Assembly (NCBI RefSeq): GCF_000767465.1
Contig: NZ_CP009291.1
Location: forward strand, 2,451,001-2,515,000
DNA length: 64,000 bases
Direction: 5' to 3'
Source of the DNA: Novosphingobium pentaromativorans US6-1
Lineage (GTDB): Bacteria > Pseudomonadota > Alphaproteobacteria > Sphingomonadales > Sphingomonadaceae
A program made the position numbers and the translations under genes. A model generated the notes under the pieces. The model saw only the letters and a program-made list of their open reading frames with translations, was not told the DNA's origin and ran no database searches. This document shows, in pieces, positions 43,116 through 52,117 of this stretch (its first letter is position 1; each line of letters begins with the position of its first letter).

Positions 43116-43185
43116 GAGCGGGATCGGCAGGGATCGTGCGGTCTGCCGATCCCTGCGCCCTTGGGCCTTCCCGTCAGACAGTATT

Positions 43186-43203
43186 ATTCCTGATGAATGG
43201 AAT
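43186..43203. promoter_or_regulatory. shared operator upstream of the VOC dioxygenase gene
   Basis: ATTCC-TGATGAAT-GGAAT, exact match to the shared palindrome, 17 bases upstream of the ATG at 43220. An alternative ATG at 43194 lies inside it, which speaks against that start. Confidence 0.6.
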
Positions 43204-43219
43204 TAAATTGGAGTACGCA

Positions 43220-44128
43220 ATGCCGGTTTCAGTAAGTGATCTTCAGTATGTCGCTCTCGCCGTACCGGATCTGGCTGCGGAAAGGAGCTTTTTTGGAGAA
43301 ACATGGGGGCTGGTTGAAACTGCGGAGCAGGACGGCAAGGTCTATTTCGCGGCTGAGGCTTCATCGCATCCCTATGTCATCCGGCTTCGCGAGGACGCCG
43401 AGCGCAAGACTGATCTCATCGGCTTCAGCGCCGCCTCGCGCGCCGACGTCGATGCATTGTTCGCACAAGTGGAGGCGGCCGGGTGCCGGGTCATTTGCGA
43501 ACCGGCGACAAGCGATTCCCCGGCTGGCGGTTACGCTTTTCGCTTCTTCGATCCCGATGGGCGTGCGATCGAAATCGTCGCCGAGAGTTCCCAGCGCAGC
43601 GCGCGTGCGCTCGCTCGCGGAGAGGCGATCCCGCAGCGGATCAGCCATGTGGTGCTGCACACCCCCGACGTGAACGCGCTGGCCGATTTCTACCGGCGCG
43701 TGCTCGGTTTCCGCCTGTCGGACTGGATCGGCGAGTTCATGGTGTTCCTTCGCTGCAACCCGGCGCACCACCGTCTTGCGATATTGCCTGGGCCGCCCGC
43801 ACTGAACCATATCGCCTTCGACGTGGCTTCGGTGGACGAGCTGATGCGTGGATTGGCGCGCATGCATGAACGCGGCGTGTCGTTGTCATGGGGGCCTGGC
43901 CGGCACACGGCGGGGAACAATACCTTTACCTACTACGTCACTCCGAACGGCAATGCGGTCGAATATACGTCGGACCTCGAAGAAGTCGACGAAGCGAACT
44001 GGGAGCCGCAAGTCTATGAAATGGCCCCCAGCATAACCGATCAATGGGGTACAGGACGGATCATCCCCGGCAATGTGCCTCATGCCGAGATGACGCCGGA
44101 CAAGGGCTTGTGGCAGGTGCCCGCGTGA
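43220..44128 (+). CDS. extradiol-type ring-cleavage dioxygenase (VOC family)
   Basis: 302 residues, two tandem vicinal-oxygen-chelate domains like type I extradiol dioxygenases (BphC-like). Domain 2 keeps the three iron ligands: His in ISHVVLHTPDVNA (about 145), His in ALNHIAFDVAS (about 196), Glu in GNAVEYTSDLEE (about 252); HHRLAILPG gives second-shell His. It would open a catechol ring next to the hydroxyls. TTGGAG precedes ATG 43220 by six bases. The next gene overlaps its stop (GTGA). Confidence 0.88.
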   Translation: MPVSVSDLQYVALAVPDLAAERSFFGETWGLVETAEQDGKVYFAAEASSHPYVIRLREDAERKTDLIGFSAASRADVDALFAQVEAAGCRVICEPATSDSPAGGYAFRFFDPDGRAIEIVAESSQRSARALARGEAIPQRISHVVLHTPDVNALADFYRRVLGFRLSDWIGEFMVFLRCNPAHHRLAILPGPPALNHIAFDVASVDELMRGLARMHERGVSLSWGPGRHTAGNNTFTYYVTPNGNAVEYTSDLEEVDEANWEPQVYEMAPSITDQWGTGRIIPGNVPHAEMTPDKGLWQVPA

Positions 44129-45240
44129 TCGACTCTGCATTGATCGTGGGCGGCGGCGTGGGCGGTATGACCGCCGCGATCTCGCTGGCCCGGCGCGGCG
44201 TGGCTGTGACGCTGGTCGATATCGACCCCGAATGGCGCGTCTATGGCGCCGGCATCAGCGTGACCGGAATCTCCCTGAGGGCCTTTGACGATCTGGGAAT
44301 CTACGATGCGGTGAAGCAGCGCGGTTTCATTGCAGCGGGGTTCCGCATGCGATCGGTGAACGGCGATATCCTGATGGATACGCCGCCGATCGATAACCCG
44401 GCGCCGATCCAGCAGGGCGGGGGAATCATGCGCCCCGCGCTTCACGATATTCTATCGTCGGTGGTGCTGCGTGAAGGCATCGCCGTGCGGCTCGGGATCA
44501 GCGTCGATGCCTTGGAACAGGACGATGACGGCGTAGATGTCCGCTTCTCCGATGGCTCTGCGGGACGCTACGACCTGGTTGTCGGTGCCGATGGGATCAA
44601 CTCCGGCGTGCGCAAGCTGATATTCCCCGAAGCGCCCGCGCCGCAGTTTACCGGCCAGGGCTGTTGGCGCGTGACGGCACCGCGTCCAGATACGGCGGAC
44701 TGCACCGAAATGTACTTCGGCGGCGAAGTCAAACTCGGTCTCAATCCTGTCTCGCAGGATGAAATGTACCTCTTCCTGCTTGAGCATCTGCCAGACAATC
44801 CGTGGTTCGACGATGCGCAGTTGGTGCCGCACGTCCGCGAATTGATGGCGCCGTTCGGCGGCCATGTCGCGGCGGCGCGCGAAGCGCTGACCGATCCTTC
44901 CCAGGTCAATTACCGACCGCTCGAATGGCTGCTGCTGCCCGATCCCTGGTATGAGAAGCGCGTCGTGTTGATCGGCGACGCCGCGCACGCGACGACCCCC
45001 CATATGGCGAGCGGAGCCGGTATTGCCGCTGAAGACGGCCTTGTTCTCGCCGAGGAAATTGCCCGCCACGATGACGTTGCGCTTGCGCTGCGCTCGTTCA
45101 TGGATCGCCGTTTTGAGCGGGCGCGGCTGGTCGTCGAGAATTCGGTGCGCATCGGGGAGCTCGAAATGGCCGGCGAAAGCGGACCCGGAAGCGGAACGAT
45201 GCTGGGCGAGACCATGGGCCGGCTGCAGCAACCCTATTGA
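44125..45240 (+). CDS. FAD-dependent aromatic monooxygenase
   Basis: 371 residues, GTG start overlapping the VOC stop. Group A flavoprotein hydroxylase: GxGxxG in LIVGGGVGGMTAAISLA, DG motif VVGADGINSGVRKLIF, and GD motif VVLIGDAAHATTPHMASGAG. Hydroxylates an aromatic ring with NAD(P)H and O2, likely producing the catechol for the VOC dioxygenase. C-terminal tail short, no thioredoxin-like extension. Confidence 0.92.
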   Translation: MIDSALIVGGGVGGMTAAISLARRGVAVTLVDIDPEWRVYGAGISVTGISLRAFDDLGIYDAVKQRGFIAAGFRMRSVNGDILMDTPPIDNPAPIQQGGGIMRPALHDILSSVVLREGIAVRLGISVDALEQDDDGVDVRFSDGSAGRYDLVVGADGINSGVRKLIFPEAPAPQFTGQGCWRVTAPRPDTADCTEMYFGGEVKLGLNPVSQDEMYLFLLEHLPDNPWFDDAQLVPHVRELMAPFGGHVAAAREALTDPSQVNYRPLEWLLLPDPWYEKRVVLIGDAAHATTPHMASGAGIAAEDGLVLAEEIARHDDVALALRSFMDRRFERARLVVENSVRIGELEMAGESGPGSGTMLGETMGRLQQPY

Positions 45241-45276
45241 ACTTCGAGCGCCAGGCGCGAGTGAAAGAGGATCTAC

Positions 45277-46236
45277 ATGACATTCGGACTTGCAACGATC
45301 GGCACGGCCGATGGGGAACAGGCCGTGCTTGTCGTCGGGGAGCGCATCGTGCGTCTCACCGACCATGGCGAAGACCGGACGGTATTGGCGCTGCTCGACG
45401 ACTGGGCGGCAGCGCTGCCCCGGCTCGAGGAGATCGCCCGGACAGCAGGCGATACCGGGCAGTTGATGGACTCAGTGACGATGGTAGCGCCGCACATCCC
45501 GCGGCAGATTTTCTGCACCGGGGCGAATTACCGCAAGCACGTGATCGGCCTGATCATGGGTGACCCATCTATGCGATCGCGCGAGAGCGAGGCAATGGGC
45601 GAGGACGAGCGCCGCGCCGACGCCGAACGCATGATGGACGAGCGCGCCAAGGCGGCGCTTCCCTACTGCTTCGTCAAGCTCTCGTCGTGCGTGGTCGGCC
45701 CGAACGATGCCGTCGTCCTGCCGCGCAACGTCGCCAAGCCCGACTGGGAACTGGAGTTGGGCGTGGTGATCGGCCGGCGCGCGCGGCATGTGACGCCCGA
45801 GACAGCCATGGACTACGTTGCGGGCTTCTCGGTGGTCAACGACGTGACGGCCCGTGAGCACATCTTCCGGCGCGACAATTCGGCAATGGGTGCCGACTGG
45901 CTGTCGGGGAAATGCTTTCCGACCTTCCTGCCGTTCGGCCCGATGATCGTGCCGCGGCAATTCGTGCCCGATCCCTACGATCTCACGATCGAATTGTCGG
46001 TGAACGGCAAGGTCTATCAGAACGAAACGACGCGCGACATGATGATCGGGATCGAACGCCAGATTGCCTATCTTTCCGACCGTGTCGAATTGAGGCCGGG
46101 AGACGTGATCTGCACGGGATCGCCTTATGGCAACGGCTCCGCGTTCGGTGTTTTTCTTCAGCCAGGAGATGTGATGGAAGGAACGATCACGGGGCTGGGC
46201 ACCCAGCGCAACCGCTGCGTCGCCGAAGAGGCCTGA
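45277..46236 (+). CDS. fumarylacetoacetate hydrolase family protein (ring-fission product hydrolase/decarboxylase-isomerase)
   Basis: 319 residues. C-terminal FAH domain: ICFCTGANYRKH-type start (here IFCTGANYRKHV), CVVGPNDAVVLP, DWELELGVVIGRRARHV with the metal-binding Glu residues, NDVTAREH, and GDVICTGSPYGNGSAF. Enzymes of this kind hydrolyse, decarboxylate or isomerise 2-oxo acids from meta-cleavage. Its N terminus (about 70 residues) is the small FAH N-domain. AGAGGA lies before ATG 45277. A convergent tetR-type gene ends ten bases on. Confidence 0.9.
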   Translation: MTFGLATIGTADGEQAVLVVGERIVRLTDHGEDRTVLALLDDWAAALPRLEEIARTAGDTGQLMDSVTMVAPHIPRQIFCTGANYRKHVIGLIMGDPSMRSRESEAMGEDERRADAERMMDERAKAALPYCFVKLSSCVVGPNDAVVLPRNVAKPDWELELGVVIGRRARHVTPETAMDYVAGFSVVNDVTAREHIFRRDNSAMGADWLSGKCFPTFLPFGPMIVPRQFVPDPYDLTIELSVNGKVYQNETTRDMMIGIERQIAYLSDRVELRPGDVICTGSPYGNGSAFGVFLQPGDVMEGTITGLGTQRNRCVAEEA

Positions 46237-46245
46237 CCCGCCATG

Positions 46246-46878
46246 CTAGCGCTTGCGCAGTCCGTTGAGCAGGATGTCGGCGACGAAATCCTCGAATTCG
46301 GCCGAAAGTTCGTCGATCTTGGTGCCGTCCGGAGCGGCATTGTGCACCATCGGTTCGGACGAAACGAAGAAGTCGAAGATGCCGACGACCATCAGGTAGA
46401 GGAACAGAGGGTTGACCTGCCTGAGGGATTTGCCCCCGTCGAGCGCCAGCAAGGAGCGATAGGCCTCGACCGCCTGGGCATTGATGTCGCGCAGGCGGCT
46501 TTGCACTTCGGCCGATTTGGATTCCGCCAGTTCGTCGACCATCAGGCGGCGCATGTGCTTGGCCGAAAGCGAGAATTGATGCACTTGCTGCACGCGTTTG
46601 CGCAGCATGGTCGCTGCACCGCCATTGTCGGGACGGTCGCGCGGAATGTCGCCGAGCATGTCGTCCACCACCGCGAGCAGCAGGTTCGAACGGTCGCCGA
46701 AGTAGTAACGTACCAGAGCAGGGTCGATCCCCGCTTCGCGCGCGATCAGCGAAATCGTCACTCGGGCCGGAGGCATCGACTGCAGCAGGCGACGAGCAGT
46801 GGCGAGCACCACATCGCGCCCCACGCCGTTCTCCGCCGGACGACCTTTCCCGCGCTTTCTGGTTGTCTCTCTCGGCAT
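46246..46878 (-). CDS. TetR-family regulator
   Basis: 210 residues. N-terminal HTH: VVLATARRLLQSM, ARVTISLIAREAGIDPALVRYYFGDRSNLLLAVV; the rest is the helical ligand-binding domain. ATG 46878 is preferred, four bases after GGGGA (46881 is too close, 46920 less likely). Divergent from the MBL-FahA-amidohydrolase-MFS operon; a perfect ATTCC-N8-GGAAT site lies between them, so it is a good candidate for the regulator that reads this palindrome. Confidence 0.9.
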   Translation of the reverse strand: MPRETTRKRGKGRPAENGVGRDVVLATARRLLQSMPPARVTISLIAREAGIDPALVRYYFGDRSNLLLAVVDDMLGDIPRDRPDNGGAATMLRKRVQQVHQFSLSAKHMRRLMVDELAESKSAEVQSRLRDINAQAVEAYRSLLALDGGKSLRQVNPLFLYLMVVGIFDFFVSSEPMVHNAAPDGTKIDELSAEFEDFVADILLNGLRKR

Positions 46879-46956
46879 CATTCCCCGCGTGTTGCGTCGT
46901 CCGGCTATCAATCGATTCAACTCTTACTGCAAGAGCGCCTGGCCAATCACCTGTTA

Positions 46957-46974
46957 ATTCCCGAAATTAGGAAT
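46957..46974. promoter_or_regulatory. shared operator between tetR-type gene and MBL operon
   Basis: ATTCC-CGAAATTA-GGAAT, with one more A/T pair at each end (AATTCC/GGAATT). It lies 46 bases before the MBL start and 78 bases from the TetR start. Confidence 0.65.
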
Positions 46975-47020
46975 TGAATGCGACCCGCCTTGGTCTAGGA
47001 TCGCGAAAAAGGAGAAGCGG

Positions 47021-48010
47021 ATGTCCAACTGGCCGTTCACGCAAGGCGTGCACGATATCGGCAACGGTGTTTACGGCTATGTCCAGCCGGACGGCACCTG
47101 GGGCTGGTCGAACGCGGGACTGATCGTAAGCGAGGGGCAAACGCTGCTGATCGATACGCTCATGAGCATTCCCCTTACGCGCGATATGCTCGATCAGTTT
47201 CGGGCACGGGTGGCGGGGGCCGCGAAGATCGACAGGGTCCTCAACACCCATGCCAATCCCGACCATTTCTTCGGTAACGAAGTTGTCGCCGATGCCGAAA
47301 TCATCGCGACCGAGAAGACTCGCCAGGACATGGCTGAATTCGATCCGGCCATGTTGCGTAACTTGAAAGAGAACCACGCCAGGATGGGTGTGGCCGGTGA
47401 ATTTCTCTATGAAACAATGGGGCGCAAGTTCGACTTTGCCGGAGTCGATCGTGTCGTGTTGCCGACGCAGGTATTTGACCGAAGCATGACTCTGATCGTC
47501 GGTGGCAAGACGATCGAGCTTGCCGATCTGGGGCCCGCGCACACGGCGTCGGATACGATCGCGTGGCTTCCGGACGAGCGGGTGGTGTTCACCGGTGACC
47601 TCCTGTTCAACGAGGGGCACCCGATCATGTGGGCGGGCCCCGTGGAAAACTGGATCGCCGCGTGCCAGCACATCATCGATCTTGACCCTGAAGTCGTGGT
47701 GCCCGGCCATGGCCCGATCACGGACACGGGCGCCGTGGCCAACATGAAGGCCTATTTCGAATATATCCGCGATGAAGCGCGCAGGCGCTGGGAAGCCGGA
47801 ATGGACTTCGAATCTGCCGCCAGTGACATCGCGATGACCGAGTTTCGCGGCTGGAGCGATCCCGAGCGGATCGTTGCCAATGTCTTCTCGCTCTATCGCC
47901 AGTGGGGCACGCAATTCACGCCTGAACAGCAGCGTGACCTGTTCGGGGCGATGGGACGCTATCACAAGGAGAGTGCCGCGCATGCAGAGACCTGCGCACA
48001 TGACCATTGA
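47021..48010 (+). CDS. metallo-beta-lactamase-fold hydrolase
   Basis: 329 residues. Metal-binding motifs: NTHANPDHFFGN (H-x-N-x-D-H variant of HxHxDH), GPAHTASDTI, FTGDLLF and VVPGHGPIT. The first motif has Asn in place of the second His, seen in some quorum-quenching- and alkyl-sulfatase-like relatives. Might open a lactone or thioester in the pathway. First gene of the downstream operon; the C-terminal about 80 residues are helical. Confidence 0.88.
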   Translation: MSNWPFTQGVHDIGNGVYGYVQPDGTWGWSNAGLIVSEGQTLLIDTLMSIPLTRDMLDQFRARVAGAAKIDRVLNTHANPDHFFGNEVVADAEIIATEKTRQDMAEFDPAMLRNLKENHARMGVAGEFLYETMGRKFDFAGVDRVVLPTQVFDRSMTLIVGGKTIELADLGPAHTASDTIAWLPDERVVFTGDLLFNEGHPIMWAGPVENWIAACQHIIDLDPEVVVPGHGPITDTGAVANMKAYFEYIRDEARRRWEAGMDFESAASDIAMTEFRGWSDPERIVANVFSLYRQWGTQFTPEQQRDLFGAMGRYHKESAAHAETCAHDH

Positions 48011-49295
48011 ACTCAACGAAACGCACGATCCCGCGCGCAGGAGCTGGCTCGATAGCGCCAATGTACAGGGCGCCGATTTTCCGATCCAGAATCTTCCCTT
48101 CGGTGTCTTTACCACCGGCAGCGGCGGTGCCCGAGGGGGCGTGGCGCTGGGGGACAGGATCGTCGATCTGGCTGCTCTGGCGCAGAGCGGGGCATTGACG
48201 GATGCGGCGCTGGAGGCGGCACATGCGGCATCGGGCGACACTCTCGCGCCGTTGCTCGCTTGTGCACCGCCCGCCGTCAGCGCGCTGCGCGGCGAGCTAT
48301 CCGAACTGTTCAGGGAAGGCGGGGCGGGCGATCGAACCCTTCTCGAGGGCATGCTGGTGCCGATCGCGGACGCGACGCTCGAAATGCCGTTGAAACCGAC
48401 TGCCTTCACCGACTTCTGCACGTCGATCGAGCACATCCGCCGGATGGCGGGCGGCGGCCCGCTCAAGCCCGGCCCTCTGGCGCTTCCGGTGGCCTACAAC
48501 GGCCGGGCGAGTTCGGTTCGCGGCAGCGGCACGCCGGTTGTGCGTCCATGTGGCCAGTTCACTGTCGCGCCCGGGGGCGACGACTATCGCTTCGGACCCG
48601 AGCCGATGCTCGATTTCGAACTCGAATTCGGTGCGTGGCTGCGCGCAGGCACCGAACTTGGTGTTCCCATCGATGTGGCGCAGGCGGAAACGTTGCTGTT
48701 TGGGTGCTGCCTCGTCAACGACTGGTCGGCACGGGGCATCCAGTTTTTCGAATCGATGCTAGGCCCGCATCTGGGCAAGAGCTTCCTCACGACCATAAGT
48801 CCGTGGATCGTGACGATGGACGCATTGGCCCCGTTCCGTATTGCCGCTCGTGGGCGGGGGGATGCAGAACCGCCTGTGCCCGCCTATCTGCTCGACGATA
48901 CGGATCGGGCGCTGGGCGGAATCAACATCGAACTTGCCGCCGAACTGACCAGCGCGTCTGGCGCTTCGGCGACGATCGCCGAAACCAATCTGGCCGAACT
49001 GTTCTGGACGCTGGCGCAGATGGTGGCACATCAGGCGTCGAACGGTGCACCGCTTGAAGCCGGCGACCTGATTGCGACCGGTACCGTATCGGGTGCGGCG
49101 GACAAGGCGCGCGCGTGTCTAGCTGAAATCAGCCTTCGCGGCGGTGAAGAGATCGTTCTGTCCGACGGATCGACCCGCAGAATGCTTGAAGACGGCGATA
49201 CGCTTGCGCTGCGCGGGCGCGCGGTCGCGGACGGATATGTCCCGATTGGTTTCGGCCCTTGCACAGGCACCATTCAACCGGCGAGGTTCCAATGA
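48000..49295 (+). CDS. fumarylacetoacetase-type hydrolase (FahA-like)
   Basis: 431 residues, the length of true fumarylacetoacetases. N-terminal SH3-like domain (SWLDSANVQGADFPIQNLPF), then DFCTSIEHIRRM with catalytic His, PVAYNGRASSVRGSGTPV, MLDFELEFGAW with metal-binding Glu, and NDWSARGIQFFES. It hydrolyses a beta-diketone C-C bond, for example giving fumarate and acetoacetate from the maleyl/fumarylacetoacetate of homogentisate breakdown. The start overlaps the MBL gene by 11 bases; the stop overlaps the next gene as ATGA. Confidence 0.92.
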   Translation: MTIELNETHDPARRSWLDSANVQGADFPIQNLPFGVFTTGSGGARGGVALGDRIVDLAALAQSGALTDAALEAAHAASGDTLAPLLACAPPAVSALRGELSELFREGGAGDRTLLEGMLVPIADATLEMPLKPTAFTDFCTSIEHIRRMAGGGPLKPGPLALPVAYNGRASSVRGSGTPVVRPCGQFTVAPGGDDYRFGPEPMLDFELEFGAWLRAGTELGVPIDVAQAETLLFGCCLVNDWSARGIQFFESMLGPHLGKSFLTTISPWIVTMDALAPFRIAARGRGDAEPPVPAYLLDDTDRALGGINIELAAELTSASGASATIAETNLAELFWTLAQMVAHQASNGAPLEAGDLIATGTVSGAADKARACLAEISLRGGEEIVLSDGSTRRMLEDGDTLALRGRAVADGYVPIGFGPCTGTIQPARFQ

Positions 49296-50341
49296 ACATC
49301 ACTACCTGCGGCGATCGCCGCCCCATCGCGGTCAAGGCGCGCGGCAAGCACCTGGTCGTCGACATTCACTGCCACCTGGGCATTCCCGCGGCCGATGCGA
49401 TCGTTCAGGCTCGCTATCCGGGGCCGCCGCCGGGCATAAACGATTTCACCAGCGCCAGGACCAGCGAGGTCAATCGCGCACAGTTCGCGGCGATCGGGCC
49501 GAAGCTGAACGGGGTGGAACAGCGGCTGGAGGACATGGACCGACTGGGCATCGACGTGCAGGCGATTTCACCCAGTCCGGGCCAGTATTTCTATTTCGCC
49601 GATCCTGAAACCGGGCGCGCCGCCGCACGCGCGGTGAACGAGGGTATTGCAGCCGCCGTCGCCGATCGCCCCGACCGATTGATCGGTATGGGTACCGTGC
49701 CGCTCCAGGAACCTGAACTCGCTGTCGAAGAGATGCGGCGATGTGTGCGCGATCTCGACCTTCGCGGGATCGAGATCAATTCGAACGTCGGCGGAGTCGA
49801 TCTGCACGATGCCCGCTTCAGACCGTTCTTCGCCGCGGCGGAGGAGTTGGGTGTATTGCTGTTCCTCCACCCGCTGGGCTTTACCCACGCGCAGCGGATG
49901 AGCGAATATTACTTCAACAATCTGATCGGCAATCCGCTCGAATCGACGCTTGCCGTCGGCCATCTCATCTTCGGCGGGGTGCTCGATCGCTATCCGGGCC
50001 TGCGAATCTGTGTCGCGCATGGCGGCGGGTATATGCCCGGCTACTGGGGACGCATGGATCACGGCTGGCGCGCACGCGGCGATTGCAGCGAACATTGCAG
50101 GCACGAACCATCCAGTTATCTGCGAAAGCTGTGGCTGGATACCCTGGTGTTCGATCGCGAACAGCTGGAAGGCCTGGTGCGCACCCACGGCGCTGATCGG
50201 CTGTGCCTGGGTAGCGACTATCCCTTCGACATGGCCGAACCCGATCCAGTGGGTTTCCACGCGGGGCTCGCCGAGGCCGACAAGGCCCGGATTCTGGGTC
50301 TGAACGCCGCCGAACTCCTGGGCTTGACGACAGACCGGTGA
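49292..50341 (+). CDS. amidohydrolase (ACMSD/decarboxylase-like)
   Basis: 349 residues, amidohydrolase_2 family. Metal/active sites: VDIHCHLG at the N terminus, LFLHPLGFTHA, RICVAHGGGYMPGYWGRMDH, and CLGSDYPFDMAEPDP. The family includes ACMSD and resorcylate decarboxylases, which remove CO2 from aromatic or ring-fission acids without O2. Its place between FahA and an MFS carrier suggests a lower-pathway step. Start overlaps FahA stop (ATGA). Confidence 0.9.
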   Translation: MNITTCGDRRPIAVKARGKHLVVDIHCHLGIPAADAIVQARYPGPPPGINDFTSARTSEVNRAQFAAIGPKLNGVEQRLEDMDRLGIDVQAISPSPGQYFYFADPETGRAAARAVNEGIAAAVADRPDRLIGMGTVPLQEPELAVEEMRRCVRDLDLRGIEINSNVGGVDLHDARFRPFFAAAEELGVLLFLHPLGFTHAQRMSEYYFNNLIGNPLESTLAVGHLIFGGVLDRYPGLRICVAHGGGYMPGYWGRMDHGWRARGDCSEHCRHEPSSYLRKLWLDTLVFDREQLEGLVRTHGADRLCLGSDYPFDMAEPDPVGFHAGLAEADKARILGLNAAELLGLTTDR

Positions 50342-51642
50342 GTGACGGCGGAATGCCTCCTGCAAGCGAAGCGCGAAGCGGCGGCGCGATGGCAGCCTAT
50401 ACGGTTTTCCTGCTGTTTGCGGCCAATATCCTCAACTACGCCGATCGCGCCCTGCTTGGCATCGTGGTCGATCCGGTCAAAGCCGATCTGGCGCTCACCG
50501 ATACCCAGATCAGTATCGTTTCTGGCACGGCATTCGTCCTCTTCAATCTCGTCGTCGGGATCTTCATTGCGCGCTGGGTCGATCGCGGCAATCGCAAGCG
50601 CATCCTGCTCTGCGGTATCGCACTCTGGTCGGCGGCGACCGCTGCAACGGCGCTGGCGCAGGGGTTCTGGTCGCTCGGCTTGACCCGCGTTCTGGTCGGG
50701 GTCGGCGAGGCGACCTGCTTTCCTGTGGCCATGTCGATGATCGCGGACCTCTTCGTTCCCGAGCGCCGGCCCAGGACGATTTCGGTTTTCTATTCGAGCA
50801 CCTTCATCGGCATCATAGCGGGCTCCATCCTGGCCGGGGTGCTGGCGGCCCATCATGGCTGGCGCACGATGTTCGCGATTTGCGGCTCGGCGGGCTTCAT
50901 TGCCGTCGCGGTCATGCTGGTCACCATGCGCGAGCCACGACGCACGTCCGACGGGAGCATTGCGATAGCCGATGCCAATCCCGGCAATATGGCGCAGGCG
51001 CTCGGCGCGTTGTTGCGGTTGCCCGGCTTCAAGGCGTTGTCGCTTGGTGCCGCACTCGCCGCGATGGGCGTCTCGGTGCTGCCGGTATGGGCACCGGCGT
51101 TCCTGTTGCGCAGCCACGGCGTTTCGCTGGCTGATGTCGGGGCATTGATCGGTCCAGCCGTCGGTCTTGGCGGTATCAGTGGCAGCGTGCTGATGGGGGT
51201 GATGGCAACCTGGATCGCGCGCAAGCGCGGCGGGGAATTGCATGGGCTGCTGGTACCGGTATTCGCCCTGCCGATCGTTGCGCCGCTCTATGCGCTGTTC
51301 CTGCTCTCTTCGTCGCTTTCGGTGGCCTTGCTGTCCGTGGGGGCAATCAACTTTCTGCTGGCAAGCGCGATGGGGCCTTGCATTGCCGTCGCCGTCGGCG
51401 TGGCGCTGCCCTCGATGCGTGCCGTCGCCTCGACGCTGGTGCTGGTTGCTTCGGGTGTGATCGGAGGCGCGATCGCGCCACTGTTGGTGGGCGCGCTCAG
51501 CGATGCTCTGGCCCCGTCGATGGGGGCTGAATCACTTCGCTATGCGCTGGCCCCGCTGGCAGTCAGTCCGCTTGTTGCCAGCCTCTTCCTGTGGATGTCG
51601 TACCGACAAGTCAGAGGAGCCATGGCCGCGCAGCCCGAATGA
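50338..51642 (+). CDS. MFS transporter (aromatic acid/H+ symporter-like)
   Basis: 434 residues, 12 membrane segments, GTG start overlapping the previous stop. MFS motif A is VGIFIARWVDRGNRKRIL after helix 2, and RVLVGVGEATCFPVAMSMIAD fits the spinster/aromatic group. Probably carries the substrate or an intermediate across the inner membrane. Last gene of the operon; convergent with the SnoaL-type gene, 12 bases apart. Confidence 0.9.
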   Translation: MSDGGMPPASEARSGGAMAAYTVFLLFAANILNYADRALLGIVVDPVKADLALTDTQISIVSGTAFVLFNLVVGIFIARWVDRGNRKRILLCGIALWSAATAATALAQGFWSLGLTRVLVGVGEATCFPVAMSMIADLFVPERRPRTISVFYSSTFIGIIAGSILAGVLAAHHGWRTMFAICGSAGFIAVAVMLVTMREPRRTSDGSIAIADANPGNMAQALGALLRLPGFKALSLGAALAAMGVSVLPVWAPAFLLRSHGVSLADVGALIGPAVGLGGISGSVLMGVMATWIARKRGGELHGLLVPVFALPIVAPLYALFLLSSSLSVALLSVGAINFLLASAMGPCIAVAVGVALPSMRAVASTLVLVASGVIGGAIAPLLVGALSDALAPSMGAESLRYALAPLAVSPLVASLFLWMSYRQVRGAMAAQPE

Positions 51643-51654
51643 AAGCGCCTTGCG

Positions 51655-52068
51655 TCACCCTGCGACGCGACTGGTATCGCAGGCGAACCGAGCCACCCGG
51701 ATTCGCCAGAAACGCCCATCCTTCAGGTCATAATGCACGAAATTGGTCATGATGTAGACGTCGCCCTGGCGCAGCGGGTGCGCGGCGAAATCGGGATGAT
51801 CGCTGTGCGCCTCGAACTCGGTGTACATCTCGCAGGCAATGCGATCGCCGTCGATTGCGAGATAGTCGATGCGCAGGCGTTCATGGACGAATTTGAACGA
51901 TTCGCGATAGCGCGTGACGATGGCATCCGGTCCGTCGAGGATTCGCGCTTCTCCGCCGGGACCGGGCGGCAACGTCAATCGCACATCCGGAGCCCAGAAG
52001 GGGCGGCACGCTTCCAGGTCGGCAGCGTTGAAGTGCGCGACATAGACCATGAATTCGTCGGGTGTCAT
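51655..52068 (-). CDS. SnoaL-like NTF2-fold protein
   Basis: 137 residues: MTPDEFMVYVAHFNAADLEA, FWAPDVRLTLPPGPGGEA, DAIVTRYRESFKFVHERLRI, HYDLKDGRFWRIRVARF. The fold serves polyketide cyclases, small isomerases and hydratases. ATG 52068 matches a family start; the frame extends upstream into the ALDH gene end. It is probably co-transcribed with ALDH, 49 bases upstream. Confidence 0.82.
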   Translation of the reverse strand: MTPDEFMVYVAHFNAADLEACRPFWAPDVRLTLPPGPGGEARILDGPDAIVTRYRESFKFVHERLRIDYLAIDGDRIACEMYTEFEAHSDHPDFAAHPLRQGDVYIMTNFVHYDLKDGRFWRIRVARFACDTSRVAG

Positions 52069-52117
52069 CGATCCGGCCTCCCTGCCAGCGTTCCAGCCGG
52101 ACCTTCGCCGATCGCAT

